A DNA stretch of 20,849 nt from DATLTV01 sp035533375 (GCA_035533375.1 DATLTV010000067.1:1-20849), one strand, 5' to 3'. Positions 7,054 to 14,275 are shown, numbered from the stretch's first letter. Program-made: numbers and translations. The notes: generated from the letters alone by a model not told the origin.

Positions 7054-9120
7054 TTGCTCCAACAATATCTTCTCGCGCTGTGGTTTTATATTGTTTTTTC
7101 TCTGTTCGCCGCCTTAGGGCTCGCGATCACTTTACGCATCATAAAAAATGCGTCGATCGCTTACGCGATAAGCAAAATCGTCGGCCTTTCGCTCTTCGGC
7201 TACGCCATCTGGTTCTTCGGCTCGTTGCACGTTCTGGACTACCAGTCGATCTGGCTTATCACGGTTCTGTTTCTCGTGACGCTCGCAATCGGCGCGTGGA
7301 GCGTCCGCGATAGGCTGAAGCGGCTGCCGTGGCAACATTTTTTATTGATCGAGGCCGTCTCCTTGGCGCTCTATATATTGTATGTGTGGCTCCGCTCCCA
7401 CAATCCGCAGGCATACGGCACCGAACGATTTATGGACATGATGCTCCTGCAGGCAAGCGGCAAGACGAATTTCTTTCCGCCCGCAGACTCCTGGTACGCC
7501 GGGCACACCCTCAACTATTATTACTACGGCCAATACCTGCTGTCCTTGATCGCAAATCTTTCGCGCATCCCCTACGCGCTCGCATATAACTTTTCACTTG
7601 CCCTCCTCTTTTGCCAAAGCCTCGTCTTGGGCTTCGCGGCGTGCTTCGTGATAACGAAATCGAAATTATTCTCGGCTCTTTCGGCGTTTCTTGTCGTCTG
7701 CGCAGGAACGCTCTTTTACGCCGCAACGGACCTGTACTCCCATATCGCCCAAGGCACGGCAATAAACTATCCGAGCTCCACGCGCCTGTACACCCCTTCG
7801 TACATCATCAACGAAATTCCTTCATACAGCTTTACGGTGGGCGATCTCCACGCGCACGTGATCGCGCTCGCATTTTTTTTGGCGAGCCTCGTCCTTCTGT
7901 GGGCGTTCGCGCGCGCAAAAAATCCGCGCACGTTTTTCGTACCGGTCATTGCGCTCCAATTTACCACCTCCGCCCTCGTGAATGCGACCGATGCCATAAC
8001 GCTGAACCTCGTCTTCGGCCTCATCATTCTTTATAAGCTGTACCGTTCGCGCAAATCTTCGTCTTCGCCCGACTCCCCCTCGCCGCGCCGCCTGCTCATT
8101 TTCGCCGCCGCGACCGTCGCTCTCGAGTTTGCGCTTTATTTTCCATTCCTCCATTCGTTCAAAAACCCCACGCTCGGCGTGGGCTTTGCCCCCGCATTCG
8201 CCGCCGCGAATAATCTTTTGAAAGGATACCAATATCCCACGCCGGCTCTCGCGCTTCTCGGCATGTGGGGCGCCTTCCTGCTCGTCGGCATCCCCCTGCT
8301 TTGGATCGGGCGAAAAAAATCCGATCACCTTTTCCCGGAGCTTCTCACACTCGCCTCAGTGCTCATTATCATCGGCGTGGAACTATTTTTCATCCGCGAC
8401 ATTTATTCCGTGACGAATCCCCCGTTCTTCCGGGCAAACACGGTGTTCAAATTCGGCTACCACGCCTGGATCATGCTTTCCATCGCTTTTTGCGCGGGAT
8501 TGGCTTCCGCATATACCGGCCTCAAAAAAATTCCCCGGATCGTGATGCTCGCGCTCGTCGTCGTTTTCGTATTTCTCGGCGGCGTGTATCCCTACGAGGC
8601 TTTGCAGCAGTTTTTCTTTGCGCCCCCGGCGCAAGCGCAAACGCTCGATAGCTCGGCATTTCTCGCGGGCCAAAGCGAGGGCGACTACGATACGGTCCAA
8701 TATATCAATAAAAATATCACGGACCGCGCCGTCATTTTGGAAGCCGCGGGAGACAGCTATTCGTATTACGCAAGAATGTCCGTTTTCACGGGTCAGATTG
8801 CGGTGATGGGATGGAAGTCGCACGAATGGACCTGGCGATTCGACGGCTCGACGATCGAAGAACAGGAAAAGACCTCCCCCAGCGGTCCGTTCGAAACCGG
8901 ATGGGGCCCTATCTCGGGCACGTCACAGGACGTCCAGACAATTTATGAAACTCCGGATGCGGCGCTCGCCCGGCAGTTGCTCGAAAAATATCGGGTGCAA
9001 TACGTATATATCGGCGACCTGGAACGATCCGCTTACCGGCATCTGAACGAACAAAAATTTTATAGCCTGGGGCAAGTAGTGTTCGGCTCGCACGGCAGTC
9101 TGCTGTTTAAACTATTTTGA
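7054..9120 (+). CDS. DUF2298 (YYY-type) polytopic membrane protein, possible GT-C-like glycosyltransferase
   Basis: This 688-residue protein has about 12-14 predicted membrane helices. Family signatures are SGKTNFFPPADSWYAGHTLN followed by YYYYGQYLLSL (about residues 130-165) and FTVGDLHAHVIALAFFLASL (about 260-280). The last 150 residues form a soluble domain (QYINKNITDRAVILEAAGDS and RYVQYVYIGDLERSAYRHLN-type segments) resembling the extracytoplasmic end of GT-C glycosyltransferases. DUF2298 proteins are known mainly from archaea, Chloroflexi and CPR; their substrate is unknown. No ATG or GTG precedes the first helix, so TTG 7054 is the likely start. The gene ends in a strong terminator shared with the convergent peptidase gene. 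Confidence 0.88.
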   Translation: MLQQYLLALWFYIVFSLFAALGLAITLRIIKNASIAYAISKIVGLSLFGYAIWFFGSLHVLDYQSIWLITVLFLVTLAIGAWSVRDRLKRLPWQHFLLIEAVSLALYILYVWLRSHNPQAYGTERFMDMMLLQASGKTNFFPPADSWYAGHTLNYYYYGQYLLSLIANLSRIPYALAYNFSLALLFCQSLVLGFAACFVITKSKLFSALSAFLVVCAGTLFYAATDLYSHIAQGTAINYPSSTRLYTPSYIINEIPSYSFTVGDLHAHVIALAFFLASLVLLWAFARAKNPRTFFVPVIALQFTTSALVNATDAITLNLVFGLIILYKLYRSRKSSSSPDSPSPRRLLIFAAATVALEFALYFPFLHSFKNPTLGVGFAPAFAAANNLLKGYQYPTPALALLGMWGAFLLVGIPLLWIGRKKSDHLFPELLTLASVLIIIGVELFFIRDIYSVTNPPFFRANTVFKFGYHAWIMLSIAFCAGLASAYTGLKKIPRIVMLALVVVFVFLGGVYPYEALQQFFFAPPAQAQTLDSSAFLAGQSEGDYDTVQYINKNITDRAVILEAAGDSYSYYARMSVFTGQIAVMGWKSHEWTWRFDGSTIEEQEKTSPSGPFETGWGPISGTSQDVQTIYETPDAALARQLLEKYRVQYVYIGDLERSAYRHLNEQKFYSLGQVVFGSHGSLLFKLF

Positions 9121-9137
9121 TTCGACGTGCGACGCGC

Positions 9138-9176
9138 AAATAAAGATGCGGCTTGCGCCGCATCTTTATTTTTCGC
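9138..9176. terminator. Bidirectional terminator between convergent genes
   Basis: A perfect 15-bp stem (arms AAATAAAGATGCGGC and GCCGCATCTTTATTT) with TTGC loop. T-rich ends in both directions serve the DUF2298 gene (+) and the G1 peptidase gene (-). Confidence 0.9.
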
Positions 9177-9192
9177 ATTGCGCTGACGGCCG

Positions 9193-10074
9193 TTAGCTTG
9201 ATGGCGTAGCGCAGGCGGTAAACGTACTGCCGTTGCCCCAGCAGGTACCAAAGCCGTCGGTATCCGCGTCCGGAGCGGACGGGTTGGAAGTTTGGCCGTT
9301 TGAATTCTGCATGATGACCGCATCCGAAGAAACGAGCGCGGGATTCTGGCCGCCGTTCACGGTGCCGGGATCGAAGATAGCCGTAGTGTAATCGGCGAGC
9401 GGAAGAATGCCGCCGTTCCATGGCGCTTCCTCGATCCATTCCGCCGAAGCGAGGGAAGAACTATAGGTCACCGTCGTCGACCAGCTTATATTTTGCGTAA
9501 CATTCGTCATCGTGAGGAGCCACGAAGAAGGCGTGGAAGTTTTGCCGTTCTTTCCGCTATGCACCGTTCCTGCCGCCGGGAGCAGCGTAAGCGATGCCGT
9601 GATGGTATCGCCGGGATTTACGGGCAGCGCAGAAGACGGAATCGGCGTCTCCGCCGCCGGAAGCATCTCGTACCAGGCATAATAGCCGGGCGTGCCGTTT
9701 ATGTTGTCCTGTTCGGTGCCAAGCTGGATTAAGGTGCGATCAGAACGCGTGCAGCGGGCATTTTCGCAAAACCCTCCGATGCCGACCCACGAGGAAGAAT
9801 ATCCCGAGGTTTGGCCGGGAGGAACTGCCGCCGCGGGTACCGTCCACGTGCTCGAAGCCGAGGTGTACGATTGGCCGGTCGCGTATTTCGCGACGACATA
9901 GCCAGACCAGTTCGAGGAAACAAGCGAATCATGCGGCCCGCGCACCACTCTGCCGCCCGGAGTCCGCACGGGGCTCACCGGATGGTTCGAAACCATAGCC
10001 GCAGGAGCGGCGCTTGCCGTGAGCGCGATACCCGCGACCACGAACGTTGAGGCCAGAAAAAATCGTTTTAGCAT
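9193..10074 (-). CDS. Secreted G1-family (eqolisin-type) glutamic endopeptidase
   Basis: This is a predicted acid-acting extracellular endopeptidase using a Gln/Glu dyad. The 293 residues start with a signal peptide (MLKRFFLASTFVVAGIALTA, likely cleaved in SAAPAA). The mature part has family landmarks in order: SSNWSGYVV at 53-61, STWTVPAA at 75-82, SSWVGIGGF at 94-102, RTLIQLGTEQ with candidate catalytic Gln117, YYAWYEMLP at 131-139, VNPGDTITASLT at 152-163, and SAEWIEEAPW with candidate catalytic Glu216 (or Glu212). The fold is all-beta, Ser/Thr-rich and Lys-poor. Eqolisins are best known from fungi, with bacterial relatives. There is no visible immunity or partner gene. The 5' region is AT-rich and lacks an SD. 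Confidence 0.85.
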   Translation of the reverse strand: MLKRFFLASTFVVAGIALTASAAPAAMVSNHPVSPVRTPGGRVVRGPHDSLVSSNWSGYVVAKYATGQSYTSASSTWTVPAAAVPPGQTSGYSSSWVGIGGFCENARCTRSDRTLIQLGTEQDNINGTPGYYAWYEMLPAAETPIPSSALPVNPGDTITASLTLLPAAGTVHSGKNGKTSTPSSWLLTMTNVTQNISWSTTVTYSSSLASAEWIEEAPWNGGILPLADYTTAIFDPGTVNGGQNPALVSSDAVIMQNSNGQTSNPSAPDADTDGFGTCWGNGSTFTACATPSS

Positions 10075-10254
10075 TTTTATTGATTATTTTTATATTAATA
10101 ACATTCCGACTGCCGACGCCTTACATAGCATCATTACATGCCGCGCGAGAGATGGCAACACGCACCCGTGGAAATCGCCGTGTTTGCGGGAGGTGGCGGG
10201 AACGAAGGAGAACCATATTGCCGCAACCAAAAGCGGCGAGTGATTCGCGACGCC

Positions 10255-10611
10255 TTATTCGTCCTGCTTTTCAAGTTTTTTTGCCGCTTCGGGAGTGGTT
10301 ACCGGCTTGCTCATTACAAGCAATCGAAGGATCGCCCAGGCAACCATCCAATATACGATCATTGCGAGCAACGTTGTCCATTCAAAAACGCTGCCTTCGA
10401 CAACAGTGACCCGGAACACAGCGATAAAAGGCGCGGCGAACGGTTGAGTCAAGGCATACACAAAAGCGGTGAAGCCGGCAGCGGAATTAGCCGCCGTCAG
10501 CTTTAAAACGAAACGAAAAGCGAGCGCTATTTCGAGCAATCCAAGAAGATACCAAACGATCTGGGTGCCCCTAAAAAGCGGCTTGGTCTTCTCCGATGTA
10601 TCGGCGTCCAT
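10255..10611 (-). CDS. YggT-family small integral membrane protein
   Basis: This is a 118-residue membrane protein. The helix IVWYLLGLLEIALAFRFVLK is followed by LTAANSAAGFTAFVYALTQP and FAAPFIAVF, the typical YggT layout (xRFxLKLxxANPxxxFxxxVYxLTxPFxxPF). A second pair of helices spans TLLAMIVYWMVAWAILRLLV, followed by a charged tail (PEAAKKLEKQDE). The family role is uncertain; links to cell division, cell shape and osmotic resistance have been proposed elsewhere. The frame is open upstream, but MDADTSEKTKPLFRG fits the family start, so ATG 10611 is chosen. There is no SD. The gene diverges from the methyltransferase. Confidence 0.85.
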   Translation of the reverse strand: MDADTSEKTKPLFRGTQIVWYLLGLLEIALAFRFVLKLTAANSAAGFTAFVYALTQPFAAPFIAVFRVTVVEGSVFEWTTLLAMIVYWMVAWAILRLLVMSKPVTTPEAAKKLEKQDE

Positions 10612-10749
10612 AAGTTTTTTAAAGCAGTATGCCGATGAAGTATGCATGAAACTTGTCCCCGCAATCATTCTGCATTTATTACCATCGCCGGTACTATCTG
10701 AGGCACGATCGATAGCAAAGGTGCCCGGCAGAGGACGCAGGAAGCCGGG

Positions 10750-10758
10750 TGCTATAAT
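10750..10758 (+). promoter_or_regulatory. Extended -10 promoter upstream of the methyltransferase
   Basis: TGCTATAAT, with predicted initiation near 10765. The ATG overlapping the box (10757) is in frame with the gene but would lie upstream of the transcript start, so it is not used as the start. Confidence 0.55.
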
Positions 10759-10816
10759 GAGGGCACGAAGAGAAAAGGACCTGCGTTTATTTATCCGGCC
10801 TTCGTCCGTTAATGCC

Positions 10817-11467
10817 ATGCCAAAGGAAAATGATTCTCGCGATCAAAGAATGATAACTCTTTTTAGGAAGTGGTCTCTGTTTTATGATTCAAAAATAGTG
10901 CGGTTGCTTTATTTCGATCGGGTCCAGCCATATATCGTAAAAGAGCTGTCTCTCGTGTTAAAAAACCTCCAAGGGAAATCCCTGCGATGCATAGATGTGG
11001 CATGCGGCACGGGAGAGATTCTTTGCAGGCTTGCCGGGGAATTTCCGGACGTTTCTTTTGTGGGCGTCGATCTTTCCGACGATATGATTGACGTAGCGCG
11101 GGCCAAATGTGGCGCAATGCCCAATATACAATTCGTTTCGGCGAATGCAATACGGCTTCCTTTCGAAGATAACTTTTTTGATCTCTCCATTTGCACCGAT
11201 GCGATCCATCACTTCAGTGTTCCGGAGAAAATTCTCGCGGAATTATACCGAATCACGAACAGAACGGGTTGGGTTTTCGTCGCCGATCCGGCGTACGATA
11301 CCCTCTTCCAGAGAATAATAGTCGGGACATTCGGCATAACGCTCGATAAACCAATACGATATTATCCGAAGAAAGATCTGCGCGCCATGATCGCCGGCGC
11401 GGGTTTTTCTCCAATCTCGCCCGGTTATAAATATTTTACCAACGTTTTTCTTGCCCAAAAAAGATAG
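10817..11467 (+). CDS. Class I SAM-dependent methyltransferase (UbiE/type-11-like)
   Basis: This is a 216-residue cytoplasmic methyltransferase of unknown substrate. Motif I is CIDVACGTGEILCRLA (58-73). The acidic end of the next strand is FVGVDLSDDMIDVARAK (81-97), post-motif II is FVSANAIRLPFEDNFFD (106-122), and motif IV reads SICTDAIHHF (124-133). The C-terminal PIRYYPKKDLRAMIAGAGF resembles the UbiE/COQ5 group, but the LFRKWSLFYD N-terminus is common to many type-11 enzymes. Starts at 10817 and 10850 are both possible; neither has an SD. Codon use looks more AT-rich (frequent ATA, AGA, TTT) than in the flanking genes, and the gene sits next to a tRNA with signs of duplication, which hints at acquisition. 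Confidence 0.8.
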   Translation: MPKENDSRDQRMITLFRKWSLFYDSKIVRLLYFDRVQPYIVKELSLVLKNLQGKSLRCIDVACGTGEILCRLAGEFPDVSFVGVDLSDDMIDVARAKCGAMPNIQFVSANAIRLPFEDNFFDLSICTDAIHHFSVPEKILAELYRITNRTGWVFVADPAYDTLFQRIIVGTFGITLDKPIRYYPKKDLRAMIAGAGFSPISPGYKYFTNVFLAQKR

Positions 11468-11484
11468 GCACAGTTGCCTATTCG

Positions 11485-11509
11485 GCCGGGTGTCTAGAGG
11501 GAAGCGAAC
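11485..11509. repeat. Partial copy of the tRNA-His 3' end (left copy of a 25-bp direct repeat)
   Basis: GCCGGGTGTCTAGAGGGAA followed by GCGAAC matches 24 of 25 bases of 11729-11753, the 3' end of the tRNA-His gene plus adjoining terminator bases. The period is 244 bases. The layout resembles the attL/attR pair left by tRNA-targeted integration, but no integrase is present. Confidence 0.75.
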
Positions 11510-11687
11510 GGAGCGAGTCGCCACATCCCTCGCTCGCTCGGGATTACGCATCTCTACGTCGCTTCGCTTCAAGAGCTGCGAGAACCGCAACTCGCTCCTT
11601 GAAAACTTCTCGGTTTTCAATACTTTCCTACACGGGGAAACTCATGTTTCCCCGACCCCCTTCCCGGTTCGATTCCCTCCAAAACAA

Positions 11688-11731
11688 GGCGAAGGAAAAA
11701 GCAACTCGGACGAGTTGCTTTTTCCTTCGCC
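11688..11731 (-). terminator. Perfect 21-bp palindrome, terminator of tRNA-His
   Basis: The arms run 11688-11708 and 11711-11731. The core AAAAAGCAACTCG and its complement, with a short loop, give T runs on both strands. It abuts the 3' end of the leftward tRNA-His and may also stop rightward transcripts from the methyltransferase. Confidence 0.85.
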
Positions 11732-11732
11732 G

Positions 11733-11804
11733 GGTGTCTAGAGGGAATCGAACCCTCGTAGCCGCTTCCACAGAGCGGAGCTTTGCCACTAAGCTATAGA
11801 CACC
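11733..11804 (-). tRNA. tRNA-His (anticodon GTG)
   Basis: The acceptor stem GTGTCTA/TAGACAC has a templated G at -1 (11804) facing discriminator C73 (11733), the His identity element. D arm GCTT/AAGC; anticodon arm CCGCT-CTGTGGA-AGCGG with anticodon GTG; T arm GAGGG-TTCGATT-CCCTC. CCA is not encoded (CCG follows). The likely -10 is in the TATATTATAG stretch at 11825-11834, which touches the palindromic element upstream. Confidence 0.95.
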
Positions 11805-11833
11805 ATCATTACGCGCGGATTCCCCTATAATAT

Positions 11834-12109
11834 AGAACCCATCTCAAAAATACCACGGGCCGCGATATCGGCCAAATCCCGCGAGGCCGCGAAGCAGGGG
11901 CGAAGGAGTACCCAGCGGGTACTTCGAGTCCCGAAGCGACAATGGCATCGCGGGATTTGGCCATATCCCAAAGGGTTTCGGCTCTTTTCCCGCCCCACTT
12001 CGTTATGCCTCGGTCGGAGTGCCTTTCAGGCACACCTTCCTCGGCAAGTCTAGCGGGATCGGGAAAAGAGCTCGAAACGCGGCTACGCGGTATTTTTAAG
12101 ATGGGTTCT
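11834..12109. mobile_element. 276-bp MITE-like palindromic element or structured RNA
   Basis: The terminal inverted repeats are 21 bp long with one mismatch (AGAACCCATCTCAAAAATA at the left, its complement ending GATGGGTTCT at the right). Inside lie two side-by-side long stems. Stem A pairs 11864-11884 with 11948-11967 (core GGCCAAATCCCGCGA, one bulge) and carries an AGTACCC-AGC-GGGTACT hairpin. Stem B pairs 11976-11992 with 12060-12077 (core GCTCTTTTCCCG, one bulge) and carries a GTGCCT-TTC-AGGCAC hairpin. The whole folds as a three-way junction. It has no coding capacity and no obvious target-site duplication. It fills most of the 375-base gap between tRNA-His and dedA. Confidence 0.65.
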
Positions 12110-12155
12110 CGGTTTTGCGGGGATTTTTCAAATCGGCGGCAAACGCGGTATTTTT

Positions 12156-12164
12156 TGGTATACT
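12156..12164 (+). promoter_or_regulatory. Extended -10 promoter of the DedA gene
   Basis: TGGTATACT ends 15 bases before ATG 12180 with no SD. The 13-mer ACGCGGTATTTTT just before it (12143-12155) also occurs at 12085-12097 across the right end of the palindromic element. Confidence 0.6.
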
Positions 12165-12179
12165 GGATTTCGTACGAAT

Positions 12180-12812
12180 ATGAGCACCGTGTTCACGAAT
12201 ATCGGCTTGCTCGCAGGCCAGAACAAGTTTCTGGCATATTTTATTATCTACCTCGTCACCATATTTTTTGGAAATATTTCCGCGTTCGCGAGCTTCTGGC
12301 TCGTGCTCCGGGGGACATTCGGCCCGTGGGGCGTCCCCTTCCTCATTCTCACGCTCATCGCCTCGGACATCACGGCCGATCTCCTTTGGTATTCGCTGGG
12401 AAGAACCGTCCGCGACACGCGCTTCGGAAACTTCATCAAAAAGCATCTTCCGCACCACAAAAAGATCGAAGCGCACATCCGCAAAGACAGCACGAAGTGG
12501 GTATTCCTCTCGAAATTCATTTATCTGTCGAGCTTCCCTATTATTTTCCTCGTCGGCTGGATGCGGGTGGGTTTCAGAAAATTTTCCCGGGCATCGGCCG
12601 CTTCGATCCTCATTTGGATCCCGGTCCTCTCGCTTCTCGCTTACGGCCTCGTTTCGTGGCTCACTCCTCTCGCCGCCGTCACGCTCTTCAAGCACTTCGA
12701 GCTTGAATTCTTTATCGGCCTTATCCTTTTCATCGCAATCGACTATCTCGCGATTGCGGCCGTACGAAAGTTCATGGGGAAACGGATGGAAGACGACGAA
12801 GAAACAGCGTAA
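12180..12812 (+). CDS. DedA / SNARE-associated (VTT-domain) family membrane protein
   Basis: This is a 210-residue inner-membrane protein. DedA-family proteins are linked to lipid (undecaprenyl-phosphate or phospholipid) translocation and membrane homeostasis. Visible signatures are the re-entrant-type segment NISAFASFWLVLRGTFGPWG, SDITADLLWYSLGRTVRDTRFG (about residues 61-82) and SKFIYLSSFPIIFLVGWMRVG followed by FRKFSRASAAS (about 110-140), then two C-terminal helices and an acidic tail (MEDDEETA). The family Arg residues near GR and the WMRxG turn are present. With a PAP2 phosphatase elsewhere in the window, a lipid-carrier recycling theme is plausible. ATG 12180 lacks an SD and follows an extended -10. 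Confidence 0.85.
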   Translation: MSTVFTNIGLLAGQNKFLAYFIIYLVTIFFGNISAFASFWLVLRGTFGPWGVPFLILTLIASDITADLLWYSLGRTVRDTRFGNFIKKHLPHHKKIEAHIRKDSTKWVFLSKFIYLSSFPIIFLVGWMRVGFRKFSRASAASILIWIPVLSLLAYGLVSWLTPLAAVTLFKHFELEFFIGLILFIAIDYLAIAAVRKFMGKRMEDDEETA

Positions 12813-12904
12813 AACGGTGCCGGACATCCCGCATGTGGCCACCGTCCCGGGGAGCACTGGAATATACAGTAATTACAAGGCTTCTCGGGCGTTCAGCGCT
12901 GCTA

Positions 12905-12933
12905 TTGACATAAAAAATATTTTGGTGTACAAT
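12905..12933 (+). promoter_or_regulatory. Consensus sigma70-type promoter of the unknown gene at 13110
   Basis: TTGACA, 17 bases, TACAAT; predicted initiation near 12940. This is the best full -35/-10 promoter in the window and gives a leader of about 170 bases, in contrast to the leaderless neighbours. Confidence 0.8.
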
Positions 12934-12962
12934 TCATCCAGTTTCATTAAATAACAATAAAA

Positions 12963-13026
12963 CGACGGGGGAAGAGTTTTAGCACCCTTGGAGACGACCT
13001 CCGGTGCTAAAACTCTTTTCCCGTCG
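12963..13026 (+). promoter_or_regulatory. 24-bp stem-loop in the leader of the gene at 13110
   Basis: The left arm 12963-12986 (CGACGGGGGAAGAGTTTTAG then CACC) pairs with 13003-13026 along 24 bp with two wobbles. The 16-base tip contains GGAG (12990-12993) and CCTCC (12998-13002). There is no T tract after it, so it is not an ordinary terminator. It starts about 23 bases after the predicted transcript start. A second small hairpin, GCCCTC-TTCC-GAGGGC (13080-13095), sits 3 bases before the SD. Confidence 0.75.
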
Positions 13027-13109
13027 CATTGGTAGCACGCGATCGCGGCGCCAAGGAAGAGAGCACTCAAATCACAGAGGCCCTCTTCCGAGGGCAACAG
13101 GAGGCCACC

Positions 13110-14168
13110 GTGGCCAGAAACAGAAAGCAGAAGTCGAACGCGCAAACGCAGGCGGCAGTGGAAGTTGCGGAAACGCCGGTGGTTGCGATGCAAGAAGCGC
13201 CGGCCGGCGAAAATGCCGAGGCGGCGATTGTCGAAGTGCTTCCCGAGATCGGCAGTGAATCGAATCTCGTCGAAACAGTCCCGGCCGATTCCGCGCCGGC
13301 GAAGCAATCGTTCCACAAGCTTCTCCGCAATATCGTCCCCGAGAATTATTCGGGAACGGCAGTGGAGATGCGGGCGAAGGCCGAGTGCCGAAAGCACGAT
13401 GTTCGGGAGGATACTTTCTTCCGCAATGTCGCCATGCTCGTCGCGGACGGGAAAGTCGCGAGCGAAGAGCGTGACGGCAAGGTCCATGTTGCCATGACCG
13501 ACGAAGTCGTCGATATGGCGATCGGGAACTTTCTCGCTTATCTCGTCACGCGAAATGCGGGACGGAGAAACGGGAACCGGAAGCCGAACGCACCGGTCGC
13601 ATCCGCGCGAGCGAACGCGAATGGAAACAGAAACCGCCGGCCTGCACCTTCGAAGCCGAAGGTGGATGTCGTGCGGGCAACACAGCAGCTCGCGGCAGCT
13701 TTCGAAACGCTCCGTTTTGCAACGGAGAAAAACGGGTTCATGGCCAAGAAGGGACTGTTTACGACGCACGAAAATGCGTTGCAGCAGGCTCAGACGGACC
13801 TGAGAGCCGGTATTGTCGAAGGCGACGATGCCAAAGTCGAGCGGGCCGGCAACGCCGCAACCGAGGAAAACCTCAAGATCAAGATCGCGGTCATGAAGAA
13901 TATCGACGAACACATCACATCGATACTCGACAATGTCAGCGATTATCTGCCGGAAGCGGAGCAACTGCGTTTCCAACAGCGAAAGATCAATGAGGCATTC
14001 GGGACGAGCGGCGACGCGATCAAGGCAAAAAACGCCTTGCTTGCATTGCGGGAAAAGACCAGAAACCTCATGCGAGCCGCCCAAGCCAACCAGCGAGGAG
14101 CGACAATCGGCCGGCGGGGAGCGACGATCGGCCAGCGCGTGAACTACCAATCCGGCGAACGCCGGTAA
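13110..14168 (+). CDS. Protein of unknown function with possible winged-helix segment and basic repeat tail
   Basis: Not recognised; 352 residues. Start GTG 13110 is chosen because AGGAGG at 13099-13104 lies 5 bases upstream; the frame is open back to 13029 (TTG) but without an SD. Residues 1-12 are basic (MARNRKQKSNAQ) and about 13-65 are an acidic Ala/Glu/Val linker. About 70-145 could be a winged helix (TAVEMRAKAECRKHD, REDTFFRNVAMLVADGK, then a wing-like SEERDGKVHVAM). A basic Asn/Arg/Pro linker (RNRRPAPSKPK) follows, then a helical domain. The tail is Arg-rich with a tandem repeat, RGATIGRRGATIGQR, encoded by two near-identical 21-bp units (14097-14138). A nucleic-acid-binding role is inferred only from composition. 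Confidence 0.8.
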   Translation: MARNRKQKSNAQTQAAVEVAETPVVAMQEAPAGENAEAAIVEVLPEIGSESNLVETVPADSAPAKQSFHKLLRNIVPENYSGTAVEMRAKAECRKHDVREDTFFRNVAMLVADGKVASEERDGKVHVAMTDEVVDMAIGNFLAYLVTRNAGRRNGNRKPNAPVASARANANGNRNRRPAPSKPKVDVVRATQQLAAAFETLRFATEKNGFMAKKGLFTTHENALQQAQTDLRAGIVEGDDAKVERAGNAATEENLKIKIAVMKNIDEHITSILDNVSDYLPEAEQLRFQQRKINEAFGTSGDAIKAKNALLALREKTRNLMRAAQANQRGATIGRRGATIGQRVNYQSGERR

Positions 14169-14176
14169 GCACCAAC

Positions 14177-14222
14177 CCGAAGGGATCCCGTCAAAACGGG
14201 ATTCCTTCGGAAATATTTTTTC
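14177..14222 (+). terminator. Terminator after the gene at 13110
   Basis: A 15-bp stem (CCGAAGGGATCCCGT / ACGGGATTCCTTCGG, one wobble) with CAAA loop, followed by AAATATTTTTTC. It separates this gene from the next one, which therefore probably has its own promoter. Confidence 0.9.
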
Positions 14223-14223
14223 G

Positions 14224-14275
14224 AAAGAGTTCAAGATCGCATGGAAAGCGATTTGCATCCGATCTTGAGTTCTTT
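14224..14275 (+). promoter_or_regulatory. 16-bp stem-loop in the leader of the gene at 14380
   Basis: AAAGAGTTCAAGATCG (14224-14239) pairs with CGATCTTGAGTTCTTT (14260-14275), with two wobbles and a 20-base loop. It is followed by a smaller GTATCTC/GAGATAC hairpin near 14295-14310. The arm begins like the 12963 hairpin (AAGAGTT). No convincing promoter was found; TTGCAT-18-TAAATA (14253-14282) is only a weak candidate. Confidence 0.65.

Larger units (their letters stand above)
11468..11732. other. Gene-free structured stretch between methyltransferase and tRNA-His
   Basis: No credible coding region. It holds the partial tRNA-His copy (11485-11509), a TTGAAAAC/GTTTTCAA hairpin, a GGGGAAAC-TCAT-GTTTCCCC hairpin, a 14-base piece of tRNA T-arm in the opposite orientation (GGTTCGATTCCCTC, 11666-11679), and the 21-bp terminator palindrome. 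It looks like debris of tRNA-associated rearrangement. Confidence 0.6.

Noticed and set aside
11468..12109. CRISPR array, because of repeated palindromes
   Set aside because: No regularly spaced direct repeats with unique spacers and no cas genes in the window.
12811..12850. Possible terminator after dedA (ACGGTG ... CACCGT)
   Set aside because: The stem is interrupted and lacks a T tract; too weak to list as a feature.
12963..13026. Reading the long GTTTTAGCACC hairpin as a tracrRNA or CRISPR-repeat relic
   Set aside because: Only a superficial likeness to GTTTTAGAGC-type repeats; there is one copy, both arms lie in a gene leader, and no effector gene is nearby.
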